A stretch of 64,000 bases of DNA from JAPPHA01 sp964291635 (GCA_964291635.2 OZ219894.1:1-64000); one strand, 5' to 3'. Shown: positions 37,085 to 46,642, counted from the stretch's first letter. The notes: generated by a model not told the origin, from the letters alone. A program made the numbers and translations.

Positions 37085-37812
37085 TCAGTCCACTGATCCC
37101 CTCCCTTCGCCCCGGAACCCGGATGCCACGACAAACATCTCCGAGCTGTCCTGGCGGCTCGAGGGAGGTTTCACGGTCCGTACACGTCTGAAACCGGACT
37201 TGAGCCTCGCCTGGAGCCCGTTTTCGGCTCCCCCTGCCAATACCTTCAGAATCATCGTGCCCCCGGGACCAGCACGCTAACGGCAAAATCGGCAACCGCC
37301 TCGTTCAGGGCGATGAATCGCAATTGATCCGTCCGGCGTTCGCCCGAAAAGGATGGAGCCAAATCCGACATCACGACGTCGAAATCGCCTCCGAACTGGC
37401 GAACAATGACGTCGCCGCAACCCGCCTCAAGAAAGTCCATTTGCAGAAATTCGGCCCCGCTTACCGGTTCAACGGGTTGCAGATCGAGCCCGAAGACGGC
37501 ACCCTTTTTCTTCGTGTGCTGTCTCCCGAGCGCATTCACCCGGTCGACCGCGACCTGAACCCATCCACCGGGGGCAGAACCAAGATCCAGCACGCGCGCG
37601 CCAGCACCAAGAAACCGGAATCGATCGTCGATCTCCATGATCTTGTAGGCCGACCGTGACCGATATCCTTCCGCGCGCGCGCGATGGACATACGGATCGT
37701 TGAAATGGCGCGAAAGCCACCGGGTCGACGCGGTCTTTCTTCCCTTGGCCGACTTGACCTTGACGCGGAGCGCCCTTCGGCCGCGGCCCGAGTGTCCACC
37801 CCGGGGGGTCAT
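37085..37812 (-). pseudogene. rlmE: 23S rRNA (uridine2552-2'-O)-methyltransferase RlmE, frameshifted
   Basis: FtsJ-type SAM methyltransferase acting on the 50S A-loop. N-terminus: KTASTRWLSRHFNDPYV and RAEGYRSRSAYKIMEID; SAM motif VLDLGSAPGGWVQVA; catalytic Asp in VMSDLAPSFSG. The open frame stops early at LVPGAR (37252). One G restored in the five-base run at 37260-37264 continues the family tail, with MILKVLAGGAENG and then KPPSSRQDSSEMFVVASGFRG, to TGA 37085. The gene is close to universal, so a homopolymer sequencing error is likely. ATG 37812 overlaps the ppx stop. Confidence 0.88.
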
Positions 37813-38963
37813 GCAGCCGACGCTTGCCGTTTGAACGCCCCGGCCGCAATCATCTGTGAGTACAGGAGACCCTCTCGCAAACCACAATCCGCCGCCGTCA
37901 GGCGTTCGGCCGGCCAGACCCGCATAATCGCCTGCAATATGGCCGCTCCTGACATTGCCAGGGACCGCCGGTGAAAACTGTTCCGGAACAGGCCGCGCGT
38001 CGGTGAGCGCCCGTTGCGAATATAACCGTCGACAACGGCATCGATTTCGCGCGCGCTCAGCTCCAGGCCATGGACCTTCTTCCTCTCGTACCGCTTGAGA
38101 CCTAGGTGCGACGCGGCAATCGTTGTCACCGTACCGGACGTCCCGATGATCTGAAACCTGTCGCCCGCCCTCAGGTTCACGGACTCCTCCAGTGCGCCGA
38201 TTTCCTCTTCGAAACAGCACGACATCAGCGCGTAGCGGGCGAAATCGCTGGTCACATCAGAATACCGGGCACCCAATGTTGCGACCCCGTACGGTACCGA
38301 AATCCAGTCGATCAACCGGGCGGAAGAGTGCGATTTCACGCCAGGTTCAGCATCGATCTCCTTGCCGTTGCCCGGCGGTTCACCTCTGCCGAATTCAAGC
38401 CGGACGATGTCTTCGAATCGGTCGCACGGCGCACAGTTGCGGAAATCGATCAGAGCCAGTTCGGTCGATCCGCCACCGACATCAATGACGAGGAGCAGGT
38501 CGGTATCGCCCGCAACGAATGGCGCGATTCCCATGACCACGAGCCGGGCTTCCTCCCGAGGGTTTATGATCTCCAATGACAATCCGGTTTCTTTCCGGAT
38601 TTTCTCGATGAATTGCGAACCGTTCCGTGCCCGCCGGCAGGCTTCGGTCGCGACCATCCTTACCCTGCTGACCTTGTGTTCCTCGAGCTTGTTTCGGCAA
38701 ACCCTGAGGGCACGCAAGGCACGCGACATCGCGTCGTGTGTCAGGGTGCCGTACTTTTCCAGGCCATGTCCCAGGTAAACGGACCGCGAAAAGGAATCCA
38801 CAATGCCGATGTCACCATCCAGAGGCCTGGCAATGAACATCCGACAGCTGTTGGTCCCGAGATCGAGAGCCGCAAAAAGCGCGTCCGAAGTGGAAGTCGC
38901 GCCTGCGGTTTCGTCCTGCCCGCAAGGAGGAACGTCATGAATCCCGGCGATGTCCATTGGCAC
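37809..38963 (-). CDS. ppx: Exopolyphosphatase / pppGpp phosphohydrolase (Ppx/GppA)
   Basis: ASKHA-fold phosphatase degrading polyphosphate or (p)ppGpp. Motifs: ALDLGTNSCRMFIAR (phosphate-1), catalytic NPREEARLVVMGI with the conserved Glu, and VIDVGGGSTELALIDF (phosphate-2); later GTSGTVTTIAASHLGL. 384 aa, the shorter alphaproteobacterial form lacking the C-terminal HD domain. Stop overlaps the rlmE start, a common ppx-rlmE arrangement. ATG 38963 or 38957 is possible. Confidence 0.92.
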   Translation of the reverse strand: MPMDIAGIHDVPPCGQDETAGATSTSDALFAALDLGTNSCRMFIARPLDGDIGIVDSFSRSVYLGHGLEKYGTLTHDAMSRALRALRVCRNKLEEHKVSRVRMVATEACRRARNGSQFIEKIRKETGLSLEIINPREEARLVVMGIAPFVAGDTDLLLVIDVGGGSTELALIDFRNCAPCDRFEDIVRLEFGRGEPPGNGKEIDAEPGVKSHSSARLIDWISVPYGVATLGARYSDVTSDFARYALMSCCFEEEIGALEESVNLRAGDRFQIIGTSGTVTTIAASHLGLKRYERKKVHGLELSAREIDAVVDGYIRNGRSPTRGLFRNSFHRRSLAMSGAAILQAIMRVWPAERLTAADCGLREGLLYSQMIAAGAFKRQASAA

Positions 38964-39205
38964 GTCCGTGTCTGCCCCGTCCGTATTTCTAACCTGCCTC
39001 CAACAGGAGGTAATTAGGGGCGGAGCACAATCTTGACAAGATGCCTGTGGTCAGCGGGGACAACCGGAACCGTCGACCCGACGCAGACGTGACGGGGCGT
39101 CGTTATTTGGCCAGATTAGGTCGATTTCGTTCACTGCCGGAGTCATGCCCAGGGGATAGGTCCAATCGTGGACACGAGGCGCCAGGTTCGAAAAAGAGGT
39201 CCGGA

Positions 39206-39514
39206 ATGCCCGAATTGACCGTCGTCTACTGGCGAGACATCCCTGCACAGGTCATCGTCGGAAAGGGCCGGAAATCTGCAAGGTTCCAGCTGCCCGAAAG
39301 GTTCGAACAGGCCATCGACAGATGTGCCATGAAAATCGGTGCGATCGGGACGGACGCGTATCTCGCCGAATGGCGAAAGTCGCCTCCACGGGCCGTCAAA
39401 GGAGACCCGCAGGAAGTTGCCGCCATGGAAGCGGCTCGAATCGAGGCGGAATTCGACATGAGACGAATTCGTGAGCTCATCAGGAATGATGGCTGGGAAA
39501 ACGCGACAGAATGA
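39206..39514 (+). CDS. 'Virulence factor' family small protein
   Basis: 102-aa protein whose start MPELTVVYWRDIPAQVIVG and QLPERFEQAIDRCAM segments are typical of the alphaproteobacterial family named virulence factor (Virulence_fact). Biochemical role unknown; the name is historical. It is the first gene of a three-gene operon, with its stop overlapping the MTHFR start by ATGA. This constant linkage suggests a role in C1 or methionine metabolism rather than virulence. ATG 39206 is the family start. Confidence 0.85.
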   Translation: MPELTVVYWRDIPAQVIVGKGRKSARFQLPERFEQAIDRCAMKIGAIGTDAYLAEWRKSPPRAVKGDPQEVAAMEAARIEAEFDMRRIRELIRNDGWENATE

Positions 39515-40500
39515 CGATTCCGGGTACAGGTTTCACGGTGGCAAAAGACGGTCATGCGATTTCCCCGTCCCTCGAAGATAGCAGGTGCCAGGTGACGCAC
39601 GCACCGGATTCGAATCTTGCACGTTTCCTCGAGGGTTTCTCGATCGAGGTCATGCCGCGGACGGCGGCGAAGATTCGCCGGTTTCGGAACATAATCCCGA
39701 CGGGAACCCGGGTTTATGTCGCCCATATCGAAGGGACCCCGATTCGGGACATGGTTGCGACCGCGAGGCGCATCCGGTCCGAAGGTTTCCCGGTCATGCC
39801 TCACTTTCCGGCCCGGATCATCAAGGACCGGGCGACCCTCAAGGACTGGATCGTTCGATACCGGGACGATGCCGACATCGATCAGGCGCTTCTGCTTGCC
39901 GGAGGTGCAAACAAACCTGTCGGTGACTTCAGCGACTCCATGCAGTTGCTGGAAAGCGGCCTTTTCGGCGACGCGGGGTTTCGCAGGCTGCACGTTGCCG
40001 GGCATCCCGAAGGCAATCCGGATATCGATCCTGACGGTTCGACTGCCGGAATTGACCGGGCCCTTGAGTGGAAACAGAAGTTTTCGGAATCGACCGATGC
40101 GGAAATGGCGATTGCAACCCAGTTTTGCTTCGATGCAACACCCGTCATTCTCTGGCTGGGCCGGCTCAGGGATCTCGGGGTCACGCTTCCAGTACACGTG
40201 GGTGTCGCCGGACCAGCCAAGCTTCAGACCCTGATCCGTTTCGCCGTTGCCTGTGGCGTGGGACAATCGCTCCAGGTCTTGCGGAAACGCGCCAGGGACA
40301 TAAGGAAGCTGCTGACGCCGTTCGAGCCCGATGATTTCCTGAAAGCGCTCGCAGCTTACGACGCCGGTTGTCCCGAATCGGGAATAGAGGCTGTCCACTT
40401 CTTTCCCCTCGGCGGAATCATGGCGTGCACCGACTGGGTCGCGGCCCATCGCGGAGCCGGCGCGGCCGGTGAGTTTGGCACTCGGAAGGAAACGACATGA
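39511..40500 (+). CDS. Methylenetetrahydrofolate reductase-like protein
   Basis: TIM-barrel FAD protein of the MetF family, 329 aa: SIEVMPRTAAKI strand, VYVAHIEGTPIRDM, LLLAGGANKPVGDFSDSMQLL (FAD site) and HVAGHPEGNPDID. It would reduce 5,10-methylene-THF to 5-methyl-THF. This branch occurs beside corrinoid methyltransferase genes and differs from canonical MetF of enterics. Coupled on both sides by ATGA overlaps; the product would feed the pterin-binding methyltransferase encoded next. Confidence 0.88.
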   Translation: MTIPGTGFTVAKDGHAISPSLEDSRCQVTHAPDSNLARFLEGFSIEVMPRTAAKIRRFRNIIPTGTRVYVAHIEGTPIRDMVATARRIRSEGFPVMPHFPARIIKDRATLKDWIVRYRDDADIDQALLLAGGANKPVGDFSDSMQLLESGLFGDAGFRRLHVAGHPEGNPDIDPDGSTAGIDRALEWKQKFSESTDAEMAIATQFCFDATPVILWLGRLRDLGVTLPVHVGVAGPAKLQTLIRFAVACGVGQSLQVLRKRARDIRKLLTPFEPDDFLKALAAYDAGCPESGIEAVHFFPLGGIMACTDWVAAHRGAGAAGEFGTRKETT

Positions 40501-41426
40501 CACGGACAATCGTTGAATCCCGGAACCGAACGGCGATCATCGGTTTCGACCAGCCGTTTTGTGTCATTGGCGAACGGATCAATCCGACGGGGCGCAAGAT
40601 TCTCGCTACGGAACTGGAGGCCGGAAACTTCGAGACTGTCAGGAAAGATGCGCTCGAGCAGGTTGCATGCGGAGCGACCATGCTCGATGTCAACGCGGGC
40701 GTTGTTTACAACTCCAACCCGAACCCCAACGAAACCGAACCGCCGCTGATGAGGAGATTGATCGGCCTCGTGCAGTCTCTGGTCGCTGTCCCTCTCTGTA
40801 TTGACAGTTCCGTAACCGGCGCCCTCGAGGCCGGACTCGAGGTCTGCAACGGGCGCCCGTTGGTCAATTCCGTCACGGGCGAAGAGGATCGCCTCGAATC
40901 CATTCTGCCTCTGATCAAGAAATACAATGTCCCGGTCGTCGCCATTTCCAACGATGACAGTGGCATATCGGACGATCCCGATGTGCGTTTTGCCGTGGCG
41001 AGAAAGATCGTCGAGCGGGCTGCAGATTTTGGCATTCCGGCTCAAGACGTTGTCGTCGACCCGCTCGTCATGCCGGTCGGAGCCATGGCCACGGCCGGAC
41101 TTCAGGTGTTCCATCTCGTTCGCCGTCTCCGAACCGAACTCGGCGTCAATACGACGTGCGGCGCGTCAAATGTATCCTTTGGCTTGCCGAACCGCCACGA
41201 CATCAATGCCGCCTTTCTGCCCATGGCAATCGCCTCAGGTATGACGTCGGCAATCATGAACCCGGTCCGGCCGCAAGAAATGAATGCCATACGCGCATCC
41301 GATCTTCTGATGGATCACGACAAGAACGGCGCCAACTGGATTCGGCACAACAAGCCCAAGGGAACCGCAGAAAGTTCGGCGCGTGTGAGGCGGAGAGGCG
41401 AGCGCCGGAGGCGGAGGGCCGCCTGA
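40497..41426 (+). CDS. Methyltetrahydrofolate:corrinoid methyltransferase (MetH pterin-domain-like)
   Basis: Pterin-binding TIM barrel like the second domain of MetH and AcsE: FCVIGERINPTGRKIL (pterin Asn), ATMLDVNAGVVYNSN (pterin Asp/Asn), LCIDSSVTGALEAGL, VVVDPLVMPVGA and NTTCGASNVSFGLPNR. 309 aa with an Arg-rich tail. It transfers the methyl group from methyl-THF to a corrinoid protein not encoded in this window. In Phaeobacter-type bacteria MetH is split into separate proteins including such a subunit, so this is probably one piece of a split methionine synthase. Confidence 0.9.
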   Translation: MTRTIVESRNRTAIIGFDQPFCVIGERINPTGRKILATELEAGNFETVRKDALEQVACGATMLDVNAGVVYNSNPNPNETEPPLMRRLIGLVQSLVAVPLCIDSSVTGALEAGLEVCNGRPLVNSVTGEEDRLESILPLIKKYNVPVVAISNDDSGISDDPDVRFAVARKIVERAADFGIPAQDVVVDPLVMPVGAMATAGLQVFHLVRRLRTELGVNTTCGASNVSFGLPNRHDINAAFLPMAIASGMTSAIMNPVRPQEMNAIRASDLLMDHDKNGANWIRHNKPKGTAESSARVRRRGERRRRRAA

Positions 41427-41494
41427 GCGGGTCAGTCAGGCGCCGGACCGGGCACCTTGCCTGGGAAGTCCCTTCCGTGAGCGCAACCTGTGGA

Positions 41495-41579
41495 TGGTAC
41501 CCGAGGCCGGACTCGAACCGGCAAGCCTTTCGGCGGGGGATTTTGAATCCCCTGCGTCTACCAATTCCGCCACTCGGGC
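41495..41579 (-). tRNA. tRNA-Leu(CAA)
   Basis: 85-nt gene on the minus strand with encoded CCA (41495-41497). It begins GCCCGAGTGGCGGAATTGG, the typical leucine D-arm start. Anticodon stem GGGGA/TCCCC encloses loop TTCAAAA, giving CAA, which reads UUG. A long variable arm CCGCCGAAAGGCTTG follows, then the T-arm with GTTCGAGTC. Acceptor stem GCCCGAG/CTCGGGT. Confidence 0.95.
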
Positions 41580-42138
41580 ACGGGAACGCCGCTTGGGAGT
41601 AATCGCCACACTGGCCATGTGTCAACGGTAACCGCTGTCGTTGCTCCGCGGACCATCAAGCCAGATTCCTGATTAATCCACAAATTCCTGCAACGGCGTT
41701 CTGGCAATCCTCTACATTCTGCTCGCCTCTTCGTTCAAGATCAAATCGCCTGACTTGAACCTGCTCCGGGTTCATTTTCCTGAAGCAGGCGGCCTGCTGC
41801 TGGATGGCCGCCATGGTTCGACCGCGATTCCGGTTGAATCGAGATCTCGGTTCAACGCATTTCTGACGTCCTGTCGGAACTTGCTAGCGGTCGAAAAGTT
41901 CTCAGTTAAAGGAAACTCCCTTTTCGCGGGAACTCGGTGTTCACGCAGGCAACGCTGGTTCGGGCGGCGCGAGTTCGCCTTCAATTCATGCAGGCAAGAC
42001 CCTATATCAATATCCAACCATGCTGGATGGAGAAACACGATCTGCAAAACGGTTTACAGTCGTTTCAAGTGCCGGGCGGAGGAGCGTGCAGCGCGGTTCG
42101 GTTTCGAGTTGAAGTACGAAGACATTGGCGACCGCCTG
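41580..42138. other. Gene-free stretch after tRNA-Leu
   Basis: About 560 bp on the upstream side of the tRNA. The frame from 41755 is open into the next gene, but its first ~100 codons are not protein-like. AT content is higher than in neighbouring genes, in keeping with accessory DNA. No tRNA-end direct repeat was recognised. Confidence 0.4.
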
Positions 42139-42330
42139 ATGGAACTTCGCAAGGAGGCGTTTGACAAGTACGATGTTCGTGCTCTTTGGAGCACGCCTGG
42201 CCATGCGACCCTGGCCGGAATGCGCGGCGTTGCCGAGGCGCTTCGCAACAACGGTGACCTGGAAGCAGCGTATCTGGCCGCTGAGATTATTCGAGAGGTC
42301 GAGCGGGAGGGCGGCGGAAATGCCGCTTGA
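42139..42330 (+). CDS. Small partner (possible antitoxin) of AbiEii-like gene
   Basis: Minimal frame from ATG 42139: MELRKEAFDKYDVRALW and STPGHATLAGMRGVAEALRN, ending in LAAEIIREVEREGGG. Helical, charged and overlapping the nucleotidyltransferase start by 11 bp. Upstream codons to about 42046 (RAEERAARFGFELKYEDIGDR) are also protein-like, so the true start may be earlier, at a non-ATG codon. No named family is recognised. The arrangement resembles toxin-antitoxin or substrate-adaptor pairs. Confidence 0.5.
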   Translation: MELRKEAFDKYDVRALWSTPGHATLAGMRGVAEALRNNGDLEAAYLAAEIIREVEREGGGNAA

Positions 42331-43159
42331 CAAATTTCAGAAAGGCATAATTGAAGTTGTCCGTACAAACCGGGACGTGGAGAGCCCGTTCGCCGGTGGT
42401 TCCGTGATTCAGCAACACGGTATCCGCTTTAGCGATGACCAGGATGTTTTCACGTCGGGAAACCTTGATACCATCATGTGCCGGGACACGCAGGCTCTCA
42501 CGTCCGCCGGCTACACGGTTGTGCCGGGCAACAGCTTTACGGGCTTCCGGGAGTGTGTTGTCGCGAAACCGATGATCGGACGAACAGTACTTCAATGGAC
42601 ACAGGGGCTGGTTGACGAGTTTTATGCGCCCGTACCTGATCCTCTGTTCGGATTTCGGCTTCATTTTGCGGACCTGGCAGTCAACAAGGCCCTGGCGGCA
42701 GGTTCGCGAATGGAAAAGCGCGACTTTGTGGACCTGTGGATGCTCGACCGGCATGTGATGCCGCTCTGGCGAATGGTTTGCGCCGTACCGGGCAAGCAGC
42801 CGGCACTGAACCCATTTTCCCTGATCGAAAACATCTCACGCAACTGGAATTTCGCTGCCGGGAAAGGAGCCCCAGCCGACGGCCTGCTTCTCACTCGCGA
42901 TCTCTCGCTTGAGGAGGTTGGGAGCGGTTTGACCGACAGCATCCACGAGGCGCGGATCGTGCTCCGCGGTGTTGCATCTGATTGTTACGGGCGGCTCGAG
43001 GTCGACGCCCAAAGACAACCCGTCTTGACGAGGGCGGTCACGACGGGCGGGCACTGGGCAACTCCTCAGCCAGGAGGCGGAATGCCATCCTTCGAAGGGG
43101 TCGATAGCGAAATGATTGCCGGGCTGATCGAGGAGTACGGCCCGGAAGGTAGACGCTGA
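42320..43159 (+). CDS. AbiEii-like nucleotidyltransferase
   Basis: 279-aa protein with a nucleotidyltransferase layout: GGSVIQQHGIRFSDDQDVF near residue 27 (GGS and DxD-like acidic pair), ALTSAGYTV strand, TVLQWTQG, then FGFRLHFADLAVNKALA and KRDFVDLWMLDR, which recall the AbiEii/JHP933 group (DUF1814). Such proteins are toxins of type IV toxin-antitoxin or abortive infection systems, but this assignment is by pattern only. GGAGG lies about nine bases upstream of ATG 42320. An IS4 remnant follows within 10 bp. Confidence 0.6.
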   Translation: MPLDKFQKGIIEVVRTNRDVESPFAGGSVIQQHGIRFSDDQDVFTSGNLDTIMCRDTQALTSAGYTVVPGNSFTGFRECVVAKPMIGRTVLQWTQGLVDEFYAPVPDPLFGFRLHFADLAVNKALAAGSRMEKRDFVDLWMLDRHVMPLWRMVCAVPGKQPALNPFSLIENISRNWNFAAGKGAPADGLLLTRDLSLEEVGSGLTDSIHEARIVLRGVASDCYGRLEVDAQRQPVLTRAVTTGGHWATPQPGGGMPSFEGVDSEMIAGLIEEYGPEGRR

Positions 43160-43165
43160 ACGACA

Positions 43166-43950
43166 GAGTTTGTCCGTCTTGATGAAGATGTGGTCGCGGT
43201 CCTGATCGTGCGCATTCTCGGGCTCGCGGGTCCGAAGGTCCTGGCCCTGGACCGGACCAATTGGAAACTCGGTTCACGGGGCGTGAACATCCTGGTCCTC
43301 GCCATCGTGACGCAACGGTTTCGTGTGCCGTTGATGTGGAGCCTGCTCGACCACGGGGGCAACTCGTCAACAGCACAACGCATTGAACTTATGCGTCGCT
43401 ACCTGCGCCTGTTCGACGTATCCTCGATCGACGCCCTGCTCGCCGACCGGGAGTTCGTCGGTGCACGATGACTGGAATTCCTCAATCAAAACAATGTCCC
43501 GTTCATCGTCCGCTTGCGTGAGAACCTGCAGGTCCGCACCAAAGACGATGGGATGCTGAGGCTGTTCCGCACGCTGGTGCACAAGAGCCGCAGAGGCAGC
43601 AAACGCAACTGGACCGGCTGGCTGCACCCCATGGCGGAGAGACCGAAAACCGGCTCAAGTTCGCGGCAAAGCGGATCCGGGGAAAGGAGAGCCTCGTCAT
43701 CGCGACCAATATGGAGCACCCCCGGAGTGCCCTGCATCTCTATCGGCGTCGCTGGGGCATCGAATGCCTCTTCTCGGATACCAAGACCCGCGGCTTCAAC
43801 ATCGAGGATACCCACATCACCGATCCGGCCAAACTCCGACCCTCCTCTGCATCGTCACCCTCGCGGTGACATGGGCGCACCGCTGCGCGACCCGGGTGAA
43901 GGGGCGCAAGCCAATCCGCCGGATGACGCACTCATGGCATGGTAAACGAC
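43166..43950 (+). pseudogene. IS4-family transposase, multiply disrupted
   Basis: Reads KVLALDRTNWKLGSRGVNIL, then PLMWSLLDHGGNSSTAQRIE and IDALLADREFVGAR, the first two catalytic Asp regions. A TGA at 43469-43471 replaces the Trp of the family R-W-L-E-F-L, the frame changes near 43640, and the YREK block appears as YRRRWGIECLFSDTKTRGFN in another frame at ~43740-43800. The N-terminal ~80 residues and both ends are missing. It is a different IS4 subgroup from the remnant at 8.2-8.8 kb. Confidence 0.85.
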
Positions 43951-44080
43951 CATCCCGAAACGACCCGTCAAATTACCGAAAATCAATGGGGCGGTACCGG
44001 AGTGCAAAGGTCCTTGACCGCGCAGCGTATGACCCCGAAAACAGACTTCCCAGATCGGATTGTCGGGGAGACCTCGCAGC

Positions 44081-45184
44081 ATGAAGATTCCGCGAAAGAT
44101 GCACGCCGTGGTCCTGACAGGACACGGTGGACCGGACAAGCTCGAGATCAGGAATGACTGGCCGGTCCCGAAACCCGGGCCGCGGGACGTCCTGATCAGG
44201 GTATCGGCCTGTGGAATGAACAACACCGATGTCAATACGCGATCCGGTTGGTACGCGAAACAGGTGACCACCGCCACGACGGGTGAAGCGGCAGAAGGCA
44301 CGAATCTTGAAGATCCCACATGGGGAGGCGGTTCGATCGCCTTTCCCCGGGTTCAGGGAGCAGATGTCGTGGGCGAGGTGGTCGCCTGTGGAGCCGAGGC
44401 CGACCACGGACTGCTCGGAAAGCGCGTCATGACCGACAACTGGCTGCGCGACTGGGATGATCCAACGCGCCTGGATGGTGTCGGGTACTTCGGATCGGAA
44501 CAGGACGGCGGGTTTGCCGAGTTCACGATGATCGACCATCGGAATGTCGGGGCCGTCCAATCGGGTCTCAGCGACGCCGAACTGGCGACGTTCTCATGCT
44601 CCTACACGACCGCAGAAGGCATGCTTGAAAACGCCGGAGTCGGCTCTCGGGACCTGGTGCTGGTCACCGGTGCGTCCGGGGGCGTCGGTTCCGCTCTCGT
44701 TCAATTGGCCAAGCGGCGGCGTGCAATGGTCATCGCACTGGCATCCGAGGCCAAACACGCGCAGGTGACAGAACTCGGAGCTGACATCGTCCTGCCCAGG
44801 TCGCCGGAAAACCTTTCCGAGGCCATCTGGGAATCGGCGGGAACGCGAAAGGTGACCGTCATTGCCGATGTCGTGGGCGGACCTGCCTGGCCTGGCCTGA
44901 TCGAGCGGCTCTGCCGAGGCGGGAGGTACGTGTGTTCAGGCGCCATTGCCGGCCCCATGGTGTCCTTCGACCTTCGCACGCTGTACCTGAATGACCTGAC
45001 CCTGTTCGGCTCAACGATCGTGGCGCCGCATATCTTTCGCAATCTCGTCCGATACATCGAAAACGGAGAGGTCAGACCGCTTCTCGCTGCGACCTATCCA
45101 CTCGAGGACTTCCATGTCGCCCAGGCCGCGTTCGTCAGCAAGAAGCACTTCGGAAACATTGTCATGACCGTCCGGGACCGCTGA
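44081..45184 (+). CDS. Zinc-type alcohol dehydrogenase / quinone oxidoreductase
   Basis: Medium-chain dehydrogenase/reductase family, 367 aa. GroES-like N-terminal domain with VSACGMNNTDVNTR and FPRVQGADVVGEV; Rossmann domain with LVTGASGGVGSALVQLAKRRRA for NAD(P)H. It lacks the structural zinc Cys cluster, so it resembles the quinone oxidoreductase or crotonyl-CoA reductase-like branch. A 40-residue insertion (TGEAAEGTNLEDP) after the first Cys is found in a subgroup of these. ATG 44081 is the family start. Next to catabolic genes (racemase, aminotransferase). Confidence 0.88.
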   Translation: MKIPRKMHAVVLTGHGGPDKLEIRNDWPVPKPGPRDVLIRVSACGMNNTDVNTRSGWYAKQVTTATTGEAAEGTNLEDPTWGGGSIAFPRVQGADVVGEVVACGAEADHGLLGKRVMTDNWLRDWDDPTRLDGVGYFGSEQDGGFAEFTMIDHRNVGAVQSGLSDAELATFSCSYTTAEGMLENAGVGSRDLVLVTGASGGVGSALVQLAKRRRAMVIALASEAKHAQVTELGADIVLPRSPENLSEAIWESAGTRKVTVIADVVGGPAWPGLIERLCRGGRYVCSGAIAGPMVSFDLRTLYLNDLTLFGSTIVAPHIFRNLVRYIENGEVRPLLAATYPLEDFHVAQAAFVSKKHFGNIVMTVRDR

Positions 45185-45524
45185 CGGCACTTTGCGAGGG
45201 ACGTTCGATTGGTCAGAAATCGAAATGAGGCCCGGGTCGGGATCGGGACCGCCGGTGCGTCTCCTCGACGAGACGAGGCCGGACATGGCGAAGTACGGCG
45301 AAGTCCGACAGACCACCCGATCGGCCGACCTCGTGAACGCGTACGGAATCGTCGGAGTTCACCGTGGTCATGATTGTTCTTCCCGCCGGGATGACCATTT
45401 CGTCCACGCCCGCTCCGCCGGGAACGACAGGGGGCCAGCTCCTGACAACAAGTCTGCCGGAGCCCAGGGGCCGCCCTGACTTCACCCTTTGCCGAGAGCG
45501 GAATCGCAACCCGGGTATGGAGAC
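45185..45524. other. Intergenic region before racemase gene
   Basis: 340 bp with only shadow frames. Probably holds the promoter of the following gene. No distinct motif seen. Confidence 0.4.
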
Positions 45525-46640
45525 GTGACGTTGAAGATCACCCGTTTGTCCGTTTTTCACAAGGATTTGCCGCTAAGCAAACCGTACAGATTGTCAGGGG
45601 GCCGGCTCCGGCTCGACGGACTCGATGCGACTTTCGTCAAGATCGAAACGGATGCAGGGCTGGTCGGCTGGGGTGAGGGCACGCCATGGGGACACAGTTA
45701 TGTCGCGGCGCACGGCCCCGGAATTCGGGCCGGACTGGCGACATTGGCGCCAGTCATTCTCGGCAAGGACCCTCGGCTGGTCGGCCATGTCGAGCAGGCC
45801 ATGGACGTGTGCCTTCCCGGATATCTTCACGCCAAGTCCCCCGTAGACATGGCGTGCTGGGACATTGCAGGGCAGTCTGCCGGGCTGGCAATCGCGGACA
45901 TGCTGGGCGGAAGGTATCCCGACGGTACCGCGATCGCTTCGTCGGTGTCGTCGGGAACCACGAACGAGGTCATCGACGAGATCGAGCGGTTCAGGGCGAT
46001 GGGCTACGGCTCGCATTCGGTCAAGATCGGCGTCGGCGTCGAGGAAGACATTGCCTGCATTCGTGCCGTGCAGGCCATTCGGCAGCCGCGCGAACGCTTC
46101 CTGTTTGACGTGAACCGTGCATGGTCTCGCAGGCAGGCGCTGGCAATCCTGTCCGCCGTCGTTGAACCGGGACTGGCGGTCGAACAACCGTGCGAAAGCC
46201 TGGACGACATGGCGGCAATTCGCCCCATGACGTCGGTTCCGATCAGCGTCGATGAATCGCTGGTGACACTGCAGGATGCAGTCCGGATTGCCCGGGACGG
46301 GCTGGCAGAGATATTCGGGATCAAGATCAATCGTGTCGGTGGATTGAGCAAGGCGGCTCGAATTCGCGACATCGCAATGTCTCACGGGATCGATTGCTAC
46401 GTGATGGCGACCGGTGGAACCGTCCTTGCCGATGCGGAGGCCGCCCATCTCGCGCAAACGATCCCCTCGCACCGCCGACTTGGCGTCTGGGCCTGCCAGG
46501 ATATGATCACATGCGAAGTCGCGCCGGGCCGCGGACCGCGAAACCGGTCCGGAATGCTCACCGTCTCGTCGTCACCGGGACTGGGATTCGCACCCGACGA
46601 GAACCTCCTCGGTGATCCGACGGCAGTTTATGAACTCTGA
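45525..46640 (+). CDS. Enolase-superfamily racemase/dehydratase (HpbD or cis-3-hydroxyproline type)
   Basis: Mandelate racemase/muconate lactonising enzyme fold, 371 aa. The capping domain has YRLSGGRLRLDGLDATFVKI and WGEGTPWGHSYVAAHG, very like 4-hydroxyproline betaine 2-epimerase as I recall it. Barrel residues: catalytic Lys in HSVKIGVG, metal Asp in LFDVNRAW, Glu in AVEQPC, Asp/Glu in SVDESL, and Lys in GIKINRVGG. GTG 45525 is preferred by family alignment. Substrate could be a proline betaine or hydroxyproline; genes for the rest of such a pathway are not seen. Confidence 0.88.
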   Translation: MTLKITRLSVFHKDLPLSKPYRLSGGRLRLDGLDATFVKIETDAGLVGWGEGTPWGHSYVAAHGPGIRAGLATLAPVILGKDPRLVGHVEQAMDVCLPGYLHAKSPVDMACWDIAGQSAGLAIADMLGGRYPDGTAIASSVSSGTTNEVIDEIERFRAMGYGSHSVKIGVGVEEDIACIRAVQAIRQPRERFLFDVNRAWSRRQALAILSAVVEPGLAVEQPCESLDDMAAIRPMTSVPISVDESLVTLQDAVRIARDGLAEIFGIKINRVGGLSKAARIRDIAMSHGIDCYVMATGGTVLADAEAAHLAQTIPSHRRLGVWACQDMITCEVAPGRGPRNRSGMLTVSSSPGLGFAPDENLLGDPTAVYEL

Positions 46641-46642
46641 GG

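Noticed and set aside
41495..43950. Classic tRNA-integrated genomic island at tRNA-Leu
   Set aside because: The accessory genes lie on the 5' side of the tRNA, no integrase is present and no repeat of the tRNA 3' end was found.
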